This document shows positions 45,854 to 55,653 of a stretch of 64,000 nt of DNA, piece after piece; positions within the stretch are counted from its first letter, which is position 1; every line of letters starts with the position of its first letter. Location: assembly GCA_965215475.1 (NCBI GenBank), contig OZ244061.1, positions 2,914,001 to 2,978,000 on the forward strand. The letters run 5' to 3'. The position numbers were made by a program, and so were the translations under genes. The notes under the pieces are model-generated. The model was not told where the DNA came from. It did no database searches and saw only the letters and a list, made by a program, of their open reading frames with translations. Origin of the DNA: Bin80 sp965215475. Lineage in GTDB: Bacteria; Bacteroidota; Rhodothermia; Rhodothermales; Bin80.

Positions 45854-47242
45854 ATGTTTGAAGCTGATGTGTTTTGTAAACGGCGTCGTGAACTGGTAAA
45901 ATCTTTGAGGAGTGGGATTATACTCCTGCCGGGGCATGTAGACAGCCCGATGAACTATGCAGACAACATCTATCCCTTTCGGCAGGACAGTACCTTTTTG
46001 TATTACGTTGGGATCCATAGACCAGGGCTTTTTGCTGTGATTGACATAGATGAAAATCAGACAACCATCTTCGGTAAAGAGCCCACAGTAAATGATGTGA
46101 TTTGGTCTGGTTCACAGCTAGGTTTAGGTGCACTAAAAGATCTTTGCGGTGCGGAGCATGCACGTAAAATATCTTACCTGACAGAATTTCTTTCCGTTGT
46201 AATGGCCCAAAAGCGAGAAATACATTATCTGCCTCCATACCGAGCAGAAATAAATCTTGGGTTGGAAAAACTTTTGGGATTAGAATCGGAGCAGTCAACT
46301 AGAGGATATTCAGAGGAGCTTATTCATGCCATTGTTGCGCAGCGATCGGTCAAGGAAAGCCGAGAATTAGCAGAGATTGAAACAGCACTCATGGTGACAC
46401 AACAAATGTACCGAACTGCAATGCAGGCGGTACAGGAAGGAATGTATGAACGGGAACTCGCTGGTCTTGTGGAGGGAATTGCAATTAGTGGTGGAGGACG
46501 TCTAGCATATCCCTGTATCTTAACAAAGCAAGGCCAGGTTCTGCATAATCATCATTACCATCGCCGTTTGGAACTTGGAGATCTAGTAGTTCAAGACAGT
46601 GGGGCCGCAACTGTTTCGGGGTATGCCAGTGATATCACAAGGACCTACCCGGTAGGAGGCACGTTTTCTTCTCGTCAACGCGAGATTTATCAGGCCGTCT
46701 TGGATTCATTGACCTCTGCATTGTCAAGTATTCAACCAGGCCGACCGTTCAAGGAGAGTCATCGGATCGCTGCCCGTGTTCTGACGGACAGGATTCAGCA
46801 GATAGGTCTGATGCATGGAGATCTTGATGAGTCAGTAGAGGAAGGGGCACATGCGCTCTTTTTTCCTCATGGACTGGGGCATATGATGGGGCTTGATGTT
46901 CACGATATGGAAAATTTGGGAGAAGATCTAGTAGGGTATGATGATCAGATTCAAAGGAGTCAGCAGTTTGGTCTTAGTTCCCTTCGGTTTGGAAGAGCCC
47001 CAGCACCTGGGTTTGTATTGACAGTCGAGCCAGGATGCTACTTTATCGGCCCATTGATTGATCAGTGGGAAAGCGAAAAGCGTCATGAATCTTTCATCAA
47101 CTATGACAAGTTGGCAGAGTGGCGGGATTTGGGTGGAGTACGAATTGAAGAAAATGTCGTGGTAACACCAGAGGGGCATCGAATCTTAGGTCCCCCGATT
47201 CCTAGAACAATTACAGATGTAGAAGCTGCGTGCGGTAGGTAA
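45854..47242 (+). CDS. pepP: Xaa-Pro aminopeptidase (M24B)
   Basis: A 462-residue metallopeptidase that removes N-terminal residues before proline. The N-terminal creatinase-like domain precedes the pita-bread domain. Metal ligands are seen in VQDSGAATVSGYASDITRTY (two Asp), HGLGHMMGLDVHD (His) and TVEPGCYF plus VRIEENVVV (Glu). The length matches PepP of E. coli type. It is divergent from the FKBP gene and convergent with mtaB, the stops being only 1 bp apart. Confidence 0.93.
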   Translation: MFEADVFCKRRRELVKSLRSGIILLPGHVDSPMNYADNIYPFRQDSTFLYYVGIHRPGLFAVIDIDENQTTIFGKEPTVNDVIWSGSQLGLGALKDLCGAEHARKISYLTEFLSVVMAQKREIHYLPPYRAEINLGLEKLLGLESEQSTRGYSEELIHAIVAQRSVKESRELAEIETALMVTQQMYRTAMQAVQEGMYERELAGLVEGIAISGGGRLAYPCILTKQGQVLHNHHYHRRLELGDLVVQDSGAATVSGYASDITRTYPVGGTFSSRQREIYQAVLDSLTSALSSIQPGRPFKESHRIAARVLTDRIQQIGLMHGDLDESVEEGAHALFFPHGLGHMMGLDVHDMENLGEDLVGYDDQIQRSQQFGLSSLRFGRAPAPGFVLTVEPGCYFIGPLIDQWESEKRHESFINYDKLAEWRDLGGVRIEENVVVTPEGHRILGPPIPRTITDVEAACGR

Positions 47243-47243
47243 G

Positions 47244-48542
47244 TCAGGAAACAAAGGGAATATTTTCGGTGCCCAGACGGACCTGCTCCACGGATCCAAT
47301 GCGACGTGGATCAAAAGGGCTGCAAACCCGGATGTAGTTATCTGAATACCCTTGCATTCTGCCAGACCATGTGCTATGCTCCCATAGGACGGGTCGGATC
47401 TGACCACGAGATCGTTCTTGAAATATGGCTTGTTTACGTCGAGAGAGCTCCTGAAGAGTTCGATTGCGTGATGCACGCTCGGAGGCAGGGACCGAGTAAT
47501 GCTCTTCAGAACCGCTGACAGCAACCGTATCTGGGCGCTCGGAGTATGTGAACACGTGAAGATAGGTCACCGGCAGATCAGCTAAAAAAGCACAGGTCTC
47601 TGTAAAGTTGTTCTCGGTTTCGGCCGGAAACCCAACAATCACGTCCGCTCCAATTCCAGCATCGGGCATGCATGTATGAATATATTCCAGTCGCTGTCTA
47701 TATACTTCTCGACGATAACGCCTCCGCATAGCCCCGAGCACAGAATTTTCTCCACTCTGCAAGGGAATATGAAAATGCGGTACCATCACAGATGTATCTG
47801 CAACGAAGTCAATAATCTCGTCTGTGAGTAGGTTGGGTTCAATGGAAGAGATACGGTATCGGAGGATTCCGTCTACCTTGACCAATCGCTCTAGCAACTT
47901 CAGTAGATTTAATGTAGAAGAAGGATCGAGACTCCCTTGGCCATAGAGCCCTATATTGACACCCGTTAAGACAATTTCTTTGACTCCTCGCTCTGCAAGT
48001 TGTGTGGCTTGATCAATAATTTGATCTGCAGGAGCGGACCGGCTTTTCCCCCGGGCCATAGGGATCGTACAAAATGAGCAGGAATAGTCACAACCATCCT
48101 GTACTTTTAGAAATGCACGGGTACGATCATCGGATAGTAGGGCAGGAGCAAAGGATGTTCGATCACCAATACAAGAGACATTTACTTGCGTAGATGTTTT
48201 CGGGGAAAAATTCTCGATCAAATCAAAAATGCGACTCTTTTCTGAATTCCCCAGCACTGCATTGACCCCCTCGATTGCAGCGACTTCTTCGGAGCGCAAT
48301 TGCGCATAACATCCCGTAACTATGATGAACGCTTCGGGATTCAGCCGGTGAGCACGCCGAATTATTTGTCGACACTTCCGATCTGCTTCAGCTGTTACCG
48401 AGCAGGTGTTGATGACGGAAACATCACAGCTTTCTTTTTGCCCGACAGTTTCAAAGCCGTGCAGCTCGAATTGTCGCTTTAGACTGCTTGTCTCTGCAAA
48501 ATTTAGCTTGCACCCAAGAGTATGGAAGGAAACGCGACCCAT
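47244..48542 (-). CDS. mtaB: tRNA t6A37 methylthiotransferase
   Basis: A 432-residue radical SAM enzyme that adds a methylthio group to t6A at tRNA position 37. The N-terminal UPF0004 domain starts TLGCKLNFAET and carries three more cluster cysteines (for example INTCSVT and VTGCYAQL). The radical SAM motif is CDYSCSFCTIPMARG (CxxxCxxC). A TRAM-like tail follows. The eight-residue KLNFAETS start and the overall size fit MtaB rather than MiaB or RimO. Confidence 0.93.
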   Translation of the reverse strand: MGRVSFHTLGCKLNFAETSSLKRQFELHGFETVGQKESCDVSVINTCSVTAEADRKCRQIIRRAHRLNPEAFIIVTGCYAQLRSEEVAAIEGVNAVLGNSEKSRIFDLIENFSPKTSTQVNVSCIGDRTSFAPALLSDDRTRAFLKVQDGCDYSCSFCTIPMARGKSRSAPADQIIDQATQLAERGVKEIVLTGVNIGLYGQGSLDPSSTLNLLKLLERLVKVDGILRYRISSIEPNLLTDEIIDFVADTSVMVPHFHIPLQSGENSVLGAMRRRYRREVYRQRLEYIHTCMPDAGIGADVIVGFPAETENNFTETCAFLADLPVTYLHVFTYSERPDTVAVSGSEEHYSVPASERASRNRTLQELSRRKQAIFQERSRGQIRPVLWEHSTWSGRMQGYSDNYIRVCSPFDPRRIGSVEQVRLGTENIPFVS

Positions 48543-48739
48543 GAAGGAAATCTCGAAACTAAGAGTGTAATGAATTCGCCATCATTCTTGATCCCTGTTT
48601 TGATCAAAGTAACGTTCGAGAACAATCGTGCGGTTGCATCCAGAAGTAGAGGCTAGAAAATACTTGGCAGGCAACACGCGTTCATTGCCAGAGTTAGACT
48701 GAAATTAACGGTTCCCACGCATACTCCGGCAACAACATC

Positions 48740-51691
48740 ATGAATTCTAATCGTGCAAGTCTAATTGTATCCGTCGGGGTATTCATCTATGCAACGATAC
48801 TCTATGTATTGACGGTTGCACCTACAGCTAGCTTCTGGGATGCCGGGGAGTTCATTGCCATTGCTCATGGGCTCCAGGTTTCGCACCCCCCAGGCGCGCC
48901 ATTTTACATGCTGGTTGGTCGCCTTTTCTCCATGTTTGTTCCGGATGATTTGATCTCGCTATCGATCAACATGGTCTCTGTGCTTAGTAGCTCATTCACC
49001 ATTCTTCTGACATATTGGATCATTGTGCGTTTGCTACGGGAATTTATTCCATCGAAGACGAAAAGCGTTCCCACATTCAGGCATCATTTTGGAGGTGTAG
49101 TTGGGGCTTGCACATTTGCAGTTACGGATTCATTCTGGTTTAATGCGGTGGAGGCAGAAGTGTATGCGATGTCTATGCTCTTCACGGCTCTGGTAGTATG
49201 GCTCATCATGAAGTGGAGCGAGATGGCAAGGGAGGAACTTACGAGCTCGCGAGATCGCTTGGGTTTGGGAGCAAACCGGATCCTGGTATTGGTTGCCTAC
49301 TTGTTTGGACTTGCGATTGGAGTACATCTATTGAGCTTGTTGGTCCTCTTTTTCATTGCATTAATTTTCTTTTTTGTTGAGTATGATCAAAAGGCTTGGA
49401 CCGTCAGTGGACAACCCGACTGGAAGTCAGGCCCAAGATGGAAAGCCATTTTATTGACGCTGGTTATTGCAACAGTTGTTTTTCTTGGTATTTACCCCGG
49501 AATCATTCAAAAATTGCCTGGACTAGCTGGGCAGACCGGGCAACCGCTATTCACGCTTTTTTTGCTTGTCGCTGTGGTCATCTTCGCGGTTTGGTATACT
49601 CATACCAGGCAGAAGCAAACAGCGAACCTGATTTCGGTCTGCGTTTTAATGGTTTTAATTGGTTATTCCAGTTATGCGGTCATCTTTATTCGAAGTGCTG
49701 CCGATCCGCCAATTGATGAAAATGATCCAGAGACGCCAGCTGCAATCGTATCCTACCTGGAACGAGAACAATATGGGGAAACTCCGATTTTGTACGGTGC
49801 AAATTTTAATGACAGGATTGGAAACTTCGATGAGAACAATGTTAAATTGTTTCCAAGACGACACTCCGTCGCAGATCAACATGTGAATATATACCGACAA
49901 TACGATTCAGATGCGGAGTTTTTCTGGAAGTATCAGTTGGGATATATGTATCTGCGCTACTTCCTGTGGAATTTCTCTGGACGAGAGAGTGACATGGAAG
50001 GTGCACGAGCAATCACAGGATTTTCGATGATTGAAGGTCCAAATAATACGTTACAGCAGACTCCAAGCGAGCGGGCAAGCCACAACCGATATTTTGCTCT
50101 GCCACTCCTTTTAGGACTTTTTGGAATGTTTTATCATTTCCGTAGGGATTGGAGGCGTGCTTTTAGCGTACTAGTGTTGTTTTTGGTGACGGGGCTGGGG
50201 ATCATTTTGTATTTGAACCAGACTCCTCTGCAACCTCGAGAGCGTGATTACTCATATGTTGCCAGTTTCTTCGCATTCAGTTTGTGGATTGGGATTGGAG
50301 CCACGGGAGTTCTGGAGCTTGTACGGGATGCATTAGTGAGTTTTGGAGAAAAATCTAAAAGGCTGCTCTGGATTGCAGTTCCTGTGATCTTCCTAGCAGT
50401 TCCAGGTTGGATGGCGATTGAAAATTATGACGACCATGATCGATCTGGGCGTTATGTTGCCCCGGATTACGCATACAATATGTTGATGAGTGTGGCACCA
50501 AACGCGATTCTTTTCACGAACGGAGATAATGACACGTTCCCTCTCTGGTATGCCCAAGAAGTCGAAAAAGTACGAAGGGATGTCCGTGTTGCGAATCTTT
50601 CATTATTGAATACTCCTTGGTATGTACGGCAGTTGAAATATCAGTATTCACGGGAATCAACCCCTTTGCCGATTGGTATGTCTGATGAAGAGATTGATGA
50701 TCTTGGAGCTCGATTGTGGGTGCCGAATGAGATGACTTTGCCTGTTGATCCCGCCCTGTTATCAGAAGAGTCAGAGGTATTTGTTGGGCTAACGAATCGG
50801 AGCATGATTGATTCATCGATGTCCTGGATCCTCAGGGGGCGACAAACATTTCGAACTCATCCAGAAACAGGTGAGCGTCTAAATCTTCTTTATGGGGCGG
50901 ACATTGCGGCTATGAGTATTATTGATGGTGTTGCTCGCGGCGGATGGGAGCGTCCAGTATACTTTGCAGTCACGGTTTCTCCTGATGGACGCCTTGACCT
51001 AGAGAACTATTTGCAACTCGAAGGGCAAGCAATGCGTGTGATCCCTATCCGTCATGATGAGCCTTTGGGGAGGGTAGAACCGGGAATTACTCCAGAGCGT
51101 CTAAAAACATTCAGATTCAGAAACCTGGACAATCCTAAAGTTTACTATGATGCGAATATTCGGCGGATGGTAGACAATTACAGAAATATTTTTGCCCAAA
51201 CGGCAGCGGCATTGGTCCAGGAAGGGAAGATGGAGGAAGGGATTGGTCTCATGGATCATTTGATGGAACAGATTCCATTTACAACCATTCCCGGAGATTA
51301 TGTCTCCTTCATCTATTCTGCAAGAGTTTACCAAGAGGCAGGCGAATATATGAAGGCATTGGAAATACTGAAACAGTCAGAACCTCTGCTAATGCACCGA
51401 TTGAATCAAAACAATGCAGGGGGGGTTGATGATTACGCGGTTTCATTTTTACAAACCATCAGATCTGCATACCTGCAGGCAAGTGATTTTGAGGGATTGG
51501 CAGCATTTGAAAATAAAATTCGGGAATTTTTTGGACAAGAAACGAATATAACTGCAGAAGAGATGCGCGCTTCCTTGATGGGGATGTTTGACGAAGACTC
51601 CTCAGACGCAACCCAAAACACGGACCAGTATCCCTCACAAGACTCAGCACTTCTGGATCCAGAATCCGAGAACGGGGTACAGCAGCCTTAA
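48740..51691 (+). CDS. DUF2723 / GT117 membrane glycosyltransferase-like protein
   Basis: A 983-residue multi-pass membrane protein. The DUF2723 signature (PTASFWDAGEFIAIAHGLQV, then SHPPGAPFYMLVGRLFSMF) covers residues 26-66, with the conserved acidic DAGE. About ten hydrophobic helices follow to residue 570, then a soluble tail with TPR-like helices. The family is widespread in Bacteroidota and related to GT-C enzymes that use polyprenyl-linked sugars. A role in protein O-glycosylation or envelope assembly is inferred. An ATG at 48740 after a divergent promoter region gives the full N-terminal helix. Confidence 0.9.
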   Translation: MNSNRASLIVSVGVFIYATILYVLTVAPTASFWDAGEFIAIAHGLQVSHPPGAPFYMLVGRLFSMFVPDDLISLSINMVSVLSSSFTILLTYWIIVRLLREFIPSKTKSVPTFRHHFGGVVGACTFAVTDSFWFNAVEAEVYAMSMLFTALVVWLIMKWSEMAREELTSSRDRLGLGANRILVLVAYLFGLAIGVHLLSLLVLFFIALIFFFVEYDQKAWTVSGQPDWKSGPRWKAILLTLVIATVVFLGIYPGIIQKLPGLAGQTGQPLFTLFLLVAVVIFAVWYTHTRQKQTANLISVCVLMVLIGYSSYAVIFIRSAADPPIDENDPETPAAIVSYLEREQYGETPILYGANFNDRIGNFDENNVKLFPRRHSVADQHVNIYRQYDSDAEFFWKYQLGYMYLRYFLWNFSGRESDMEGARAITGFSMIEGPNNTLQQTPSERASHNRYFALPLLLGLFGMFYHFRRDWRRAFSVLVLFLVTGLGIILYLNQTPLQPRERDYSYVASFFAFSLWIGIGATGVLELVRDALVSFGEKSKRLLWIAVPVIFLAVPGWMAIENYDDHDRSGRYVAPDYAYNMLMSVAPNAILFTNGDNDTFPLWYAQEVEKVRRDVRVANLSLLNTPWYVRQLKYQYSRESTPLPIGMSDEEIDDLGARLWVPNEMTLPVDPALLSEESEVFVGLTNRSMIDSSMSWILRGRQTFRTHPETGERLNLLYGADIAAMSIIDGVARGGWERPVYFAVTVSPDGRLDLENYLQLEGQAMRVIPIRHDEPLGRVEPGITPERLKTFRFRNLDNPKVYYDANIRRMVDNYRNIFAQTAAALVQEGKMEEGIGLMDHLMEQIPFTTIPGDYVSFIYSARVYQEAGEYMKALEILKQSEPLLMHRLNQNNAGGVDDYAVSFLQTIRSAYLQASDFEGLAAFENKIREFFGQETNITAEEMRASLMGMFDEDSSDATQNTDQYPSQDSALLDPESENGVQQP

Positions 51692-51708
51692 GACAACTTA
51701 GGTCGAAG

Positions 51709-52191
51709 ATGGATTTTCAATTTCAAGAGCGTGATTTCGAGAGGATTGGTCGTACGCTGGGAGCCGAGCCTATTCGAAAAGATCGCGTCGTATGCTACGA
51801 GATCAAGAATGCGGACCTGGGACAGATCGTGAAGTTGGAGATTTCGGTTGATGTGGAATTTCCGGGTGATCTGAAAGATGAAATACCTGGTCACATCATC
51901 ACCGCGGAGACAACTAGTTGCCAGCTCCATTTAGTTGGGTGTACTGGGCTGGTCGCTGAGGAAGATTTTCGAGAAGTCATTTTTTATGCAAAGGGGCATA
52001 ATGTCGTGAATGCTCTTGTGGTGCAGGCAACCGCCTGGTGCCAGGTTTATTCCAATTATGACCGCCGGTTACTGGACATGGACTACACCAAGATGCCTAG
52101 TCAAATTTCCAACAGTGTCATTTCATTTCTGATGGCAGAGGGAATCCTGGAAGGGTTCAAATTTGAAGAAGACGGGAATTATATCAATTGA
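51709..52191 (+). CDS. Hypothetical protein upstream of ybeY
   Basis: A 160-residue soluble protein of mixed alpha/beta character, with no signal peptide or membrane helix. Features are two Cys in TTSCQLHLVGC, a hydrophobic central region (NVVNALVVQATAWCQVY) and an acidic end. I do not recognise the family. Its stop overlaps the ybeY TTG start by 4 bp and it follows DUF2723 by 17 bp, so it belongs to that operon. Confidence 0.7.
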   Translation: MDFQFQERDFERIGRTLGAEPIRKDRVVCYEIKNADLGQIVKLEISVDVEFPGDLKDEIPGHIITAETTSCQLHLVGCTGLVAEEDFREVIFYAKGHNVVNALVVQATAWCQVYSNYDRRLLDMDYTKMPSQISNSVISFLMAEGILEGFKFEEDGNYIN

Positions 52192-52658
52192 AGGCTAAAG
52201 AAGTAGATTACTGGCCGGATCAACCGTTAGAGAACCCGCTCATCATTGGCAATGATCATCCGCGTTTGGAGTTGCCCATTGATTTGGTTGAAAGAATCGT
52301 CTATCAGGTTCTGGATGGAGAGGAAAAAAGCATCGGAAACTTGAATGTCATTCTTACAGATGCAGATCATCTTCGTAATTTGAACAAAACCTGGAAAGGT
52401 ACGGACTACGATACGGATGTCTTGAGCTTCTCGCTCGGACATGGATCAACGGTCGAGGGCGAGGTATACGTCAGTCTTGATTTTGCAGAGCAACATTGTC
52501 AGGCCTATCAGGCGACATTCATGGCGGAGGCTTGCCGCTATATCGTGCATGGTTTACTACATCTTCTCGGGTATTGTGATCGTACTCCGGAAGAAAGGCA
52601 AGTCATGCGTAGGAAAGAGGATAAGTACCTTGAGTGTATGGATTTTGAGGATCTTTGA
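52188..52658 (+). CDS. ybeY: Endoribonuclease YbeY
   Basis: A 156-residue single-domain metal-dependent RNase for 16S rRNA 3' maturation and quality control. The zinc motif is HGLLHLLGYCDRTPEE: the first two His are present, and the third position follows the Bacteroidota form (GYxD) rather than the proteobacterial GYDH. The upstream TDADHLRNLNKTWKGTDYDT and DVLSFSLG are typical. It probably starts at TTG 52188 within the previous gene's stop. Confidence 0.92.
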   Translation: MKAKEVDYWPDQPLENPLIIGNDHPRLELPIDLVERIVYQVLDGEEKSIGNLNVILTDADHLRNLNKTWKGTDYDTDVLSFSLGHGSTVEGEVYVSLDFAEQHCQAYQATFMAEACRYIVHGLLHLLGYCDRTPEERQVMRRKEDKYLECMDFEDL

Positions 52659-52671
52659 ACGAATCATATCC

Positions 52672-52839
52672 ATGGTGTATACATCAGGAATTTTTCGAAA
52701 CAGGAGAAATGTGGTTGATGTTGGATTCCTACGGTTATGCAAGATGTTGTATCTTTTAGATAGCATTCTCAGAAAAAAAGTAATATGGACGATGCTCTGG
52801 ATGCACACTTTTGGCATAGTTGCATTTTTTAGTCATTGA
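52672..52839 (+). CDS. Possible 55-residue small membrane protein
   Basis: An ATG 14 bp after the ybeY stop opens 55 codons that end at TGA 52837-52839, immediately before the next gene's ATG (52840). A hydrophobic C-terminal half (VIWTMLWMHTFGIVAFFSH) could span the membrane. The exact fit between two genes supports a real gene, but no ribosome site or family is seen. Confidence 0.4.
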   Translation: MVYTSGIFRNRRNVVDVGFLRLCKMLYLLDSILRKKVIWTMLWMHTFGIVAFFSH

Positions 52840-53955
52840 ATGCTGTTAGTATTCATTGTCTTAGCTATTTTATACATTGTGCTACGTTTTGCGAATGGCG
52901 CAATAAAAATCTTTTTCCCAAATATAGGAGATATCCTCACAGAAAAGAGGGAAACGATAACGATAGCGAAACAGGACACTACGTTTCGTAAAGTTACATC
53001 ACCTAGGCAAGTAGGGCGTGCTGCAGGGGGAGTACCTCAAAAACGTGCTCTCTCCCCGATAAAACAAAAAGGTTCAGATCATTCCCTCAATCTTAGGGGT
53101 TTAGGTAAGGATGAAAGTAAAAAGTTGAGAGAGCTGAGTAAAGTATGGCATGCTTCGCTTCGTGAATTAAAGAAATCGTATGGTTTTGATAAACAAACCA
53201 TCGGGGAAGCCTACAGAGAATATCACAGGGCTCTAATCACAGGCTCTGAGTGTGCATTATACGATCAACTTGAGATAGCAGCTGCGTATATGAGATATTA
53301 TCATTTGCGTCACTGTGGTATGACCTATCAAATATTCACGAAAGTTATAGAATGTTTGCACAGTTTGAGAAAGGAGAAGATCTATGTATATGATGTCGGG
53401 GCGGGAACAGGTGCTGCACTTGTCGGGCTAAATATGGCACTGCGAAATCGCAATCACTTTAGTGAGGTTCTCTTTGATTTTGCTGAGACGAGTACCCAAA
53501 TGACTGAGATGGGTAAATATTTTATGAGGTCCTTGCAAGAATCTTTCTCGGATCAGGGGATTGTTAAGTCTCAGCAATCTCCAAATTCCTCATTCAATTC
53601 ATCGAAACTCCCCCAAGATTGCATCAAAATCGTGTCTGCATTTCATCTGACGTTACCGTATAATACTCAGGAGCCGACAGAGTATCATGATCAAGCTATT
53701 AAAAAACTCAGGCGAGTATTGAGTGAGATAAAACCGTCCATTTGTTTGTTCACGGTCAATATAAACAAGGTCAAATCACTCAGAATGGCAGTACCTGCAT
53801 ATTTGGATCAAAAAGATGATAGAATGAGGGTAGGAAAATGTACTGTTCCACAATGTACCGTTCCTGGGGTGAGATTCACTGATCTATCTGGGAAACCTAT
53901 ATTTAAGACTCCCACTAGTGCACAATTTCTTTGGAGCATCAATAAGGAGATTTAA
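52840..53955 (+). CDS. Membrane-anchored methyltransferase-like protein
   Basis: A 371-residue protein with one N-terminal membrane helix (residues 2-17, LLVFIVLAILYIVLRF) and a basic linker to about residue 90. The cytoplasmic domain contains a SAM-binding motif I (IYVYDVGAGTGAAL) near 185, followed by an acidic motif II-like FDFAETS. No catalytic motif identifies the substrate. It may be an rRNA-type or protein methyltransferase tethered to the membrane, since the fold alone does not decide. It directly follows a possible small gene in the ybeY cluster. Confidence 0.6.
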   Translation: MLLVFIVLAILYIVLRFANGAIKIFFPNIGDILTEKRETITIAKQDTTFRKVTSPRQVGRAAGGVPQKRALSPIKQKGSDHSLNLRGLGKDESKKLRELSKVWHASLRELKKSYGFDKQTIGEAYREYHRALITGSECALYDQLEIAAAYMRYYHLRHCGMTYQIFTKVIECLHSLRKEKIYVYDVGAGTGAALVGLNMALRNRNHFSEVLFDFAETSTQMTEMGKYFMRSLQESFSDQGIVKSQQSPNSSFNSSKLPQDCIKIVSAFHLTLPYNTQEPTEYHDQAIKKLRRVLSEIKPSICLFTVNINKVKSLRMAVPAYLDQKDDRMRVGKCTVPQCTVPGVRFTDLSGKPIFKTPTSAQFLWSINKEI

Positions 53956-54360
53956 TTCGATTTATAAACGATCCGGTGCAGTGTATCAATAATTATTTGT
54001 CAGTAAAACAAGGATTAGGAAATCCATATTATGCTGGATAACTCTATCATACACAAAACCGTACTCATCCACAAGTGTCTCGTCAATCTTCCATGAACCA
54101 ATTTGCACTTTATCCCGGCCAGTGCTTCCTGGTTAAATCTCGTAGAACGCTAGTTTATTATCATTACGAACGATCAGCTCCAATGTGGTCCCACATCGGA
54201 GCACCAAGGAATTGGAAGATACAATTGCAAGTACCTCAAAATCTACAATAAAGATCCGAAATCGTTTAGATGGGCTAAAAATTTGCAGATCAGATCTTCG
54301 AATCGATCAATCCTATAGACTGTGTAAGAATTAATCATAATAGCGCGACTCAGTAAAATT
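53956..54360. other. Intergenic stretch with hairpin and a ghost frame
   Basis: GCTCCAATGTGG (54177-54188) and CCACATCGGAGC (54191-54202) form a near-perfect stem (one mismatch), without a T run. The minus strand is nearly stop-free from about 54305 to 53990 (one TAA), reading for example LELIVRNDNKLAFYEI and ETLVDEYGFVYDRV. No family is recognised, so no gene is called. Confidence 0.35.
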
Positions 54361-55293
54361 TTGATGTCAGATCATTGTCAGCAACTTGGTCAACAACTTA
54401 TGTTGTTTGATTATCCACAATCAGAAAAACCGTCCAAGAAAGGGATCCAGCATGTTGGGATGGCAGAAGTTAGCTATCCTGACACCAAAGAGATATTAAC
54501 ACGTGCATCAGGATTTATGAGTGAGTACGATTTCACTCTGAATCCATATTCGGGATGTTCATTTGGATGCACCTACTGTTATGCTGCATTTTTTGCGACT
54601 TCGAAAGAAGAACAAGATCAGTGGGGGTATTGGGTAAAGGTCAAAGATAATGCGCGAGAAAAACTGGATATCCGCAAAAAGTCCCTTGATGGCAAACTCA
54701 TTTACATGAGTAGTGTTACGGATCCCTATCAACCAATTGAGCGGAAACTCAAACTTACACAGAGTTTGCTAGAAATCCTTGCTGAAAAGCATAAACCAAA
54801 GCTTGTTGTACAAACTAGAAGCCCTGATGTCGTGCGGGATATCGAGCTTTTTAAGCGTATGATTGAGCGGGGTGGGAAAGTTCAGATAAATATGACGGTA
54901 ACCACGGACGATGAAGAGATCCGATCGTCATTTGAGCCGTTTTGTCCGTCCAATAAACGACGTCTTGAGGCGATTTCAGAGATAGCATCTCATAATATTG
55001 AAGCCTGCATAACGATGACTCCGCTCATTTGGGTAACCAATCCAGAGCAGTTTGCGGAAGATCTTCTGAAAACGGGCGTAAAGAAATTTATAATCCAACA
55101 ATTTCACCCGACAAGAGGAAAATTTGTCGCGGGAACACGAGATACTGCACTTCAAAAGATGACAGAGAAACTCAAGCATAGCTCGGCATCAACCTATGAA
55201 GAGCATTATGGGGAGATCTTTAAGGTATTGAAGAGTCATTTAAGTTGTTGTGATTTTGGTGAGGGGAAGGATGGTTTTGCTCCACCATTTTAA
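54361..55293 (+). CDS. SPL-family radical SAM protein
   Basis: A 310-residue radical SAM protein with the cluster motif CSFGCTYCY (CxxxCxxC) near residue 66 in NPYSGCSFGCTYCYA. Later strands (VVQTRSPDVVRDIELFKR, INMTVTTDD, CITMTPLI) fit the spore-photoproduct-lyase-like (SplB/Rv2578c) family. The reaction is unknown in non-sporulating bacteria. It stands alone, with 400 bp of non-coding DNA before it. Confidence 0.88.
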   Translation: MMSDHCQQLGQQLMLFDYPQSEKPSKKGIQHVGMAEVSYPDTKEILTRASGFMSEYDFTLNPYSGCSFGCTYCYAAFFATSKEEQDQWGYWVKVKDNAREKLDIRKKSLDGKLIYMSSVTDPYQPIERKLKLTQSLLEILAEKHKPKLVVQTRSPDVVRDIELFKRMIERGGKVQINMTVTTDDEEIRSSFEPFCPSNKRRLEAISEIASHNIEACITMTPLIWVTNPEQFAEDLLKTGVKKFIIQQFHPTRGKFVAGTRDTALQKMTEKLKHSSASTYEEHYGEIFKVLKSHLSCCDFGEGKDGFAPPF

Positions 55294-55653
55294 TCTTTTT
55301 ATGCTATCGTTCCTTTTTCTTGATGATTTAAGGTTACGACTCACTCGGTTATGGAGGCGCTGGAACATCTGTAAATAGAATTCGTGTACGGATCCAAGTA
55401 GCCTGCCAAATCAATGACCAATATAGATTTAAAACCTGATGTGAGCGTACCGAAATACGAATAAGAGTTTGAATCGGCAATGCACATTCCCAGTCAGCTA
55501 AGATAGGCTGACGCCTATGGAGTTCATCGAGTGGAGTGCTAGTATGAAACAGGAATAAAAATCAAAGGTTGACTTTGAATCCGGCACAAATTGCAGTACG
55601 TACGTAATTGCTCATTTTTGACCGGGATCTTATCATATTTGTGAATTTGACGG
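55294..55653. other. Intergenic stretch, nothing firm
   Basis: The 55294-55653 gap contains no gene I can support. A minus-strand stop-free segment (55350-55480) reads SYFGTLTSGFKSILVIDLAG, but it has no start or recognisable domain. The htpX promoter should lie here. Confidence 0.3.
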
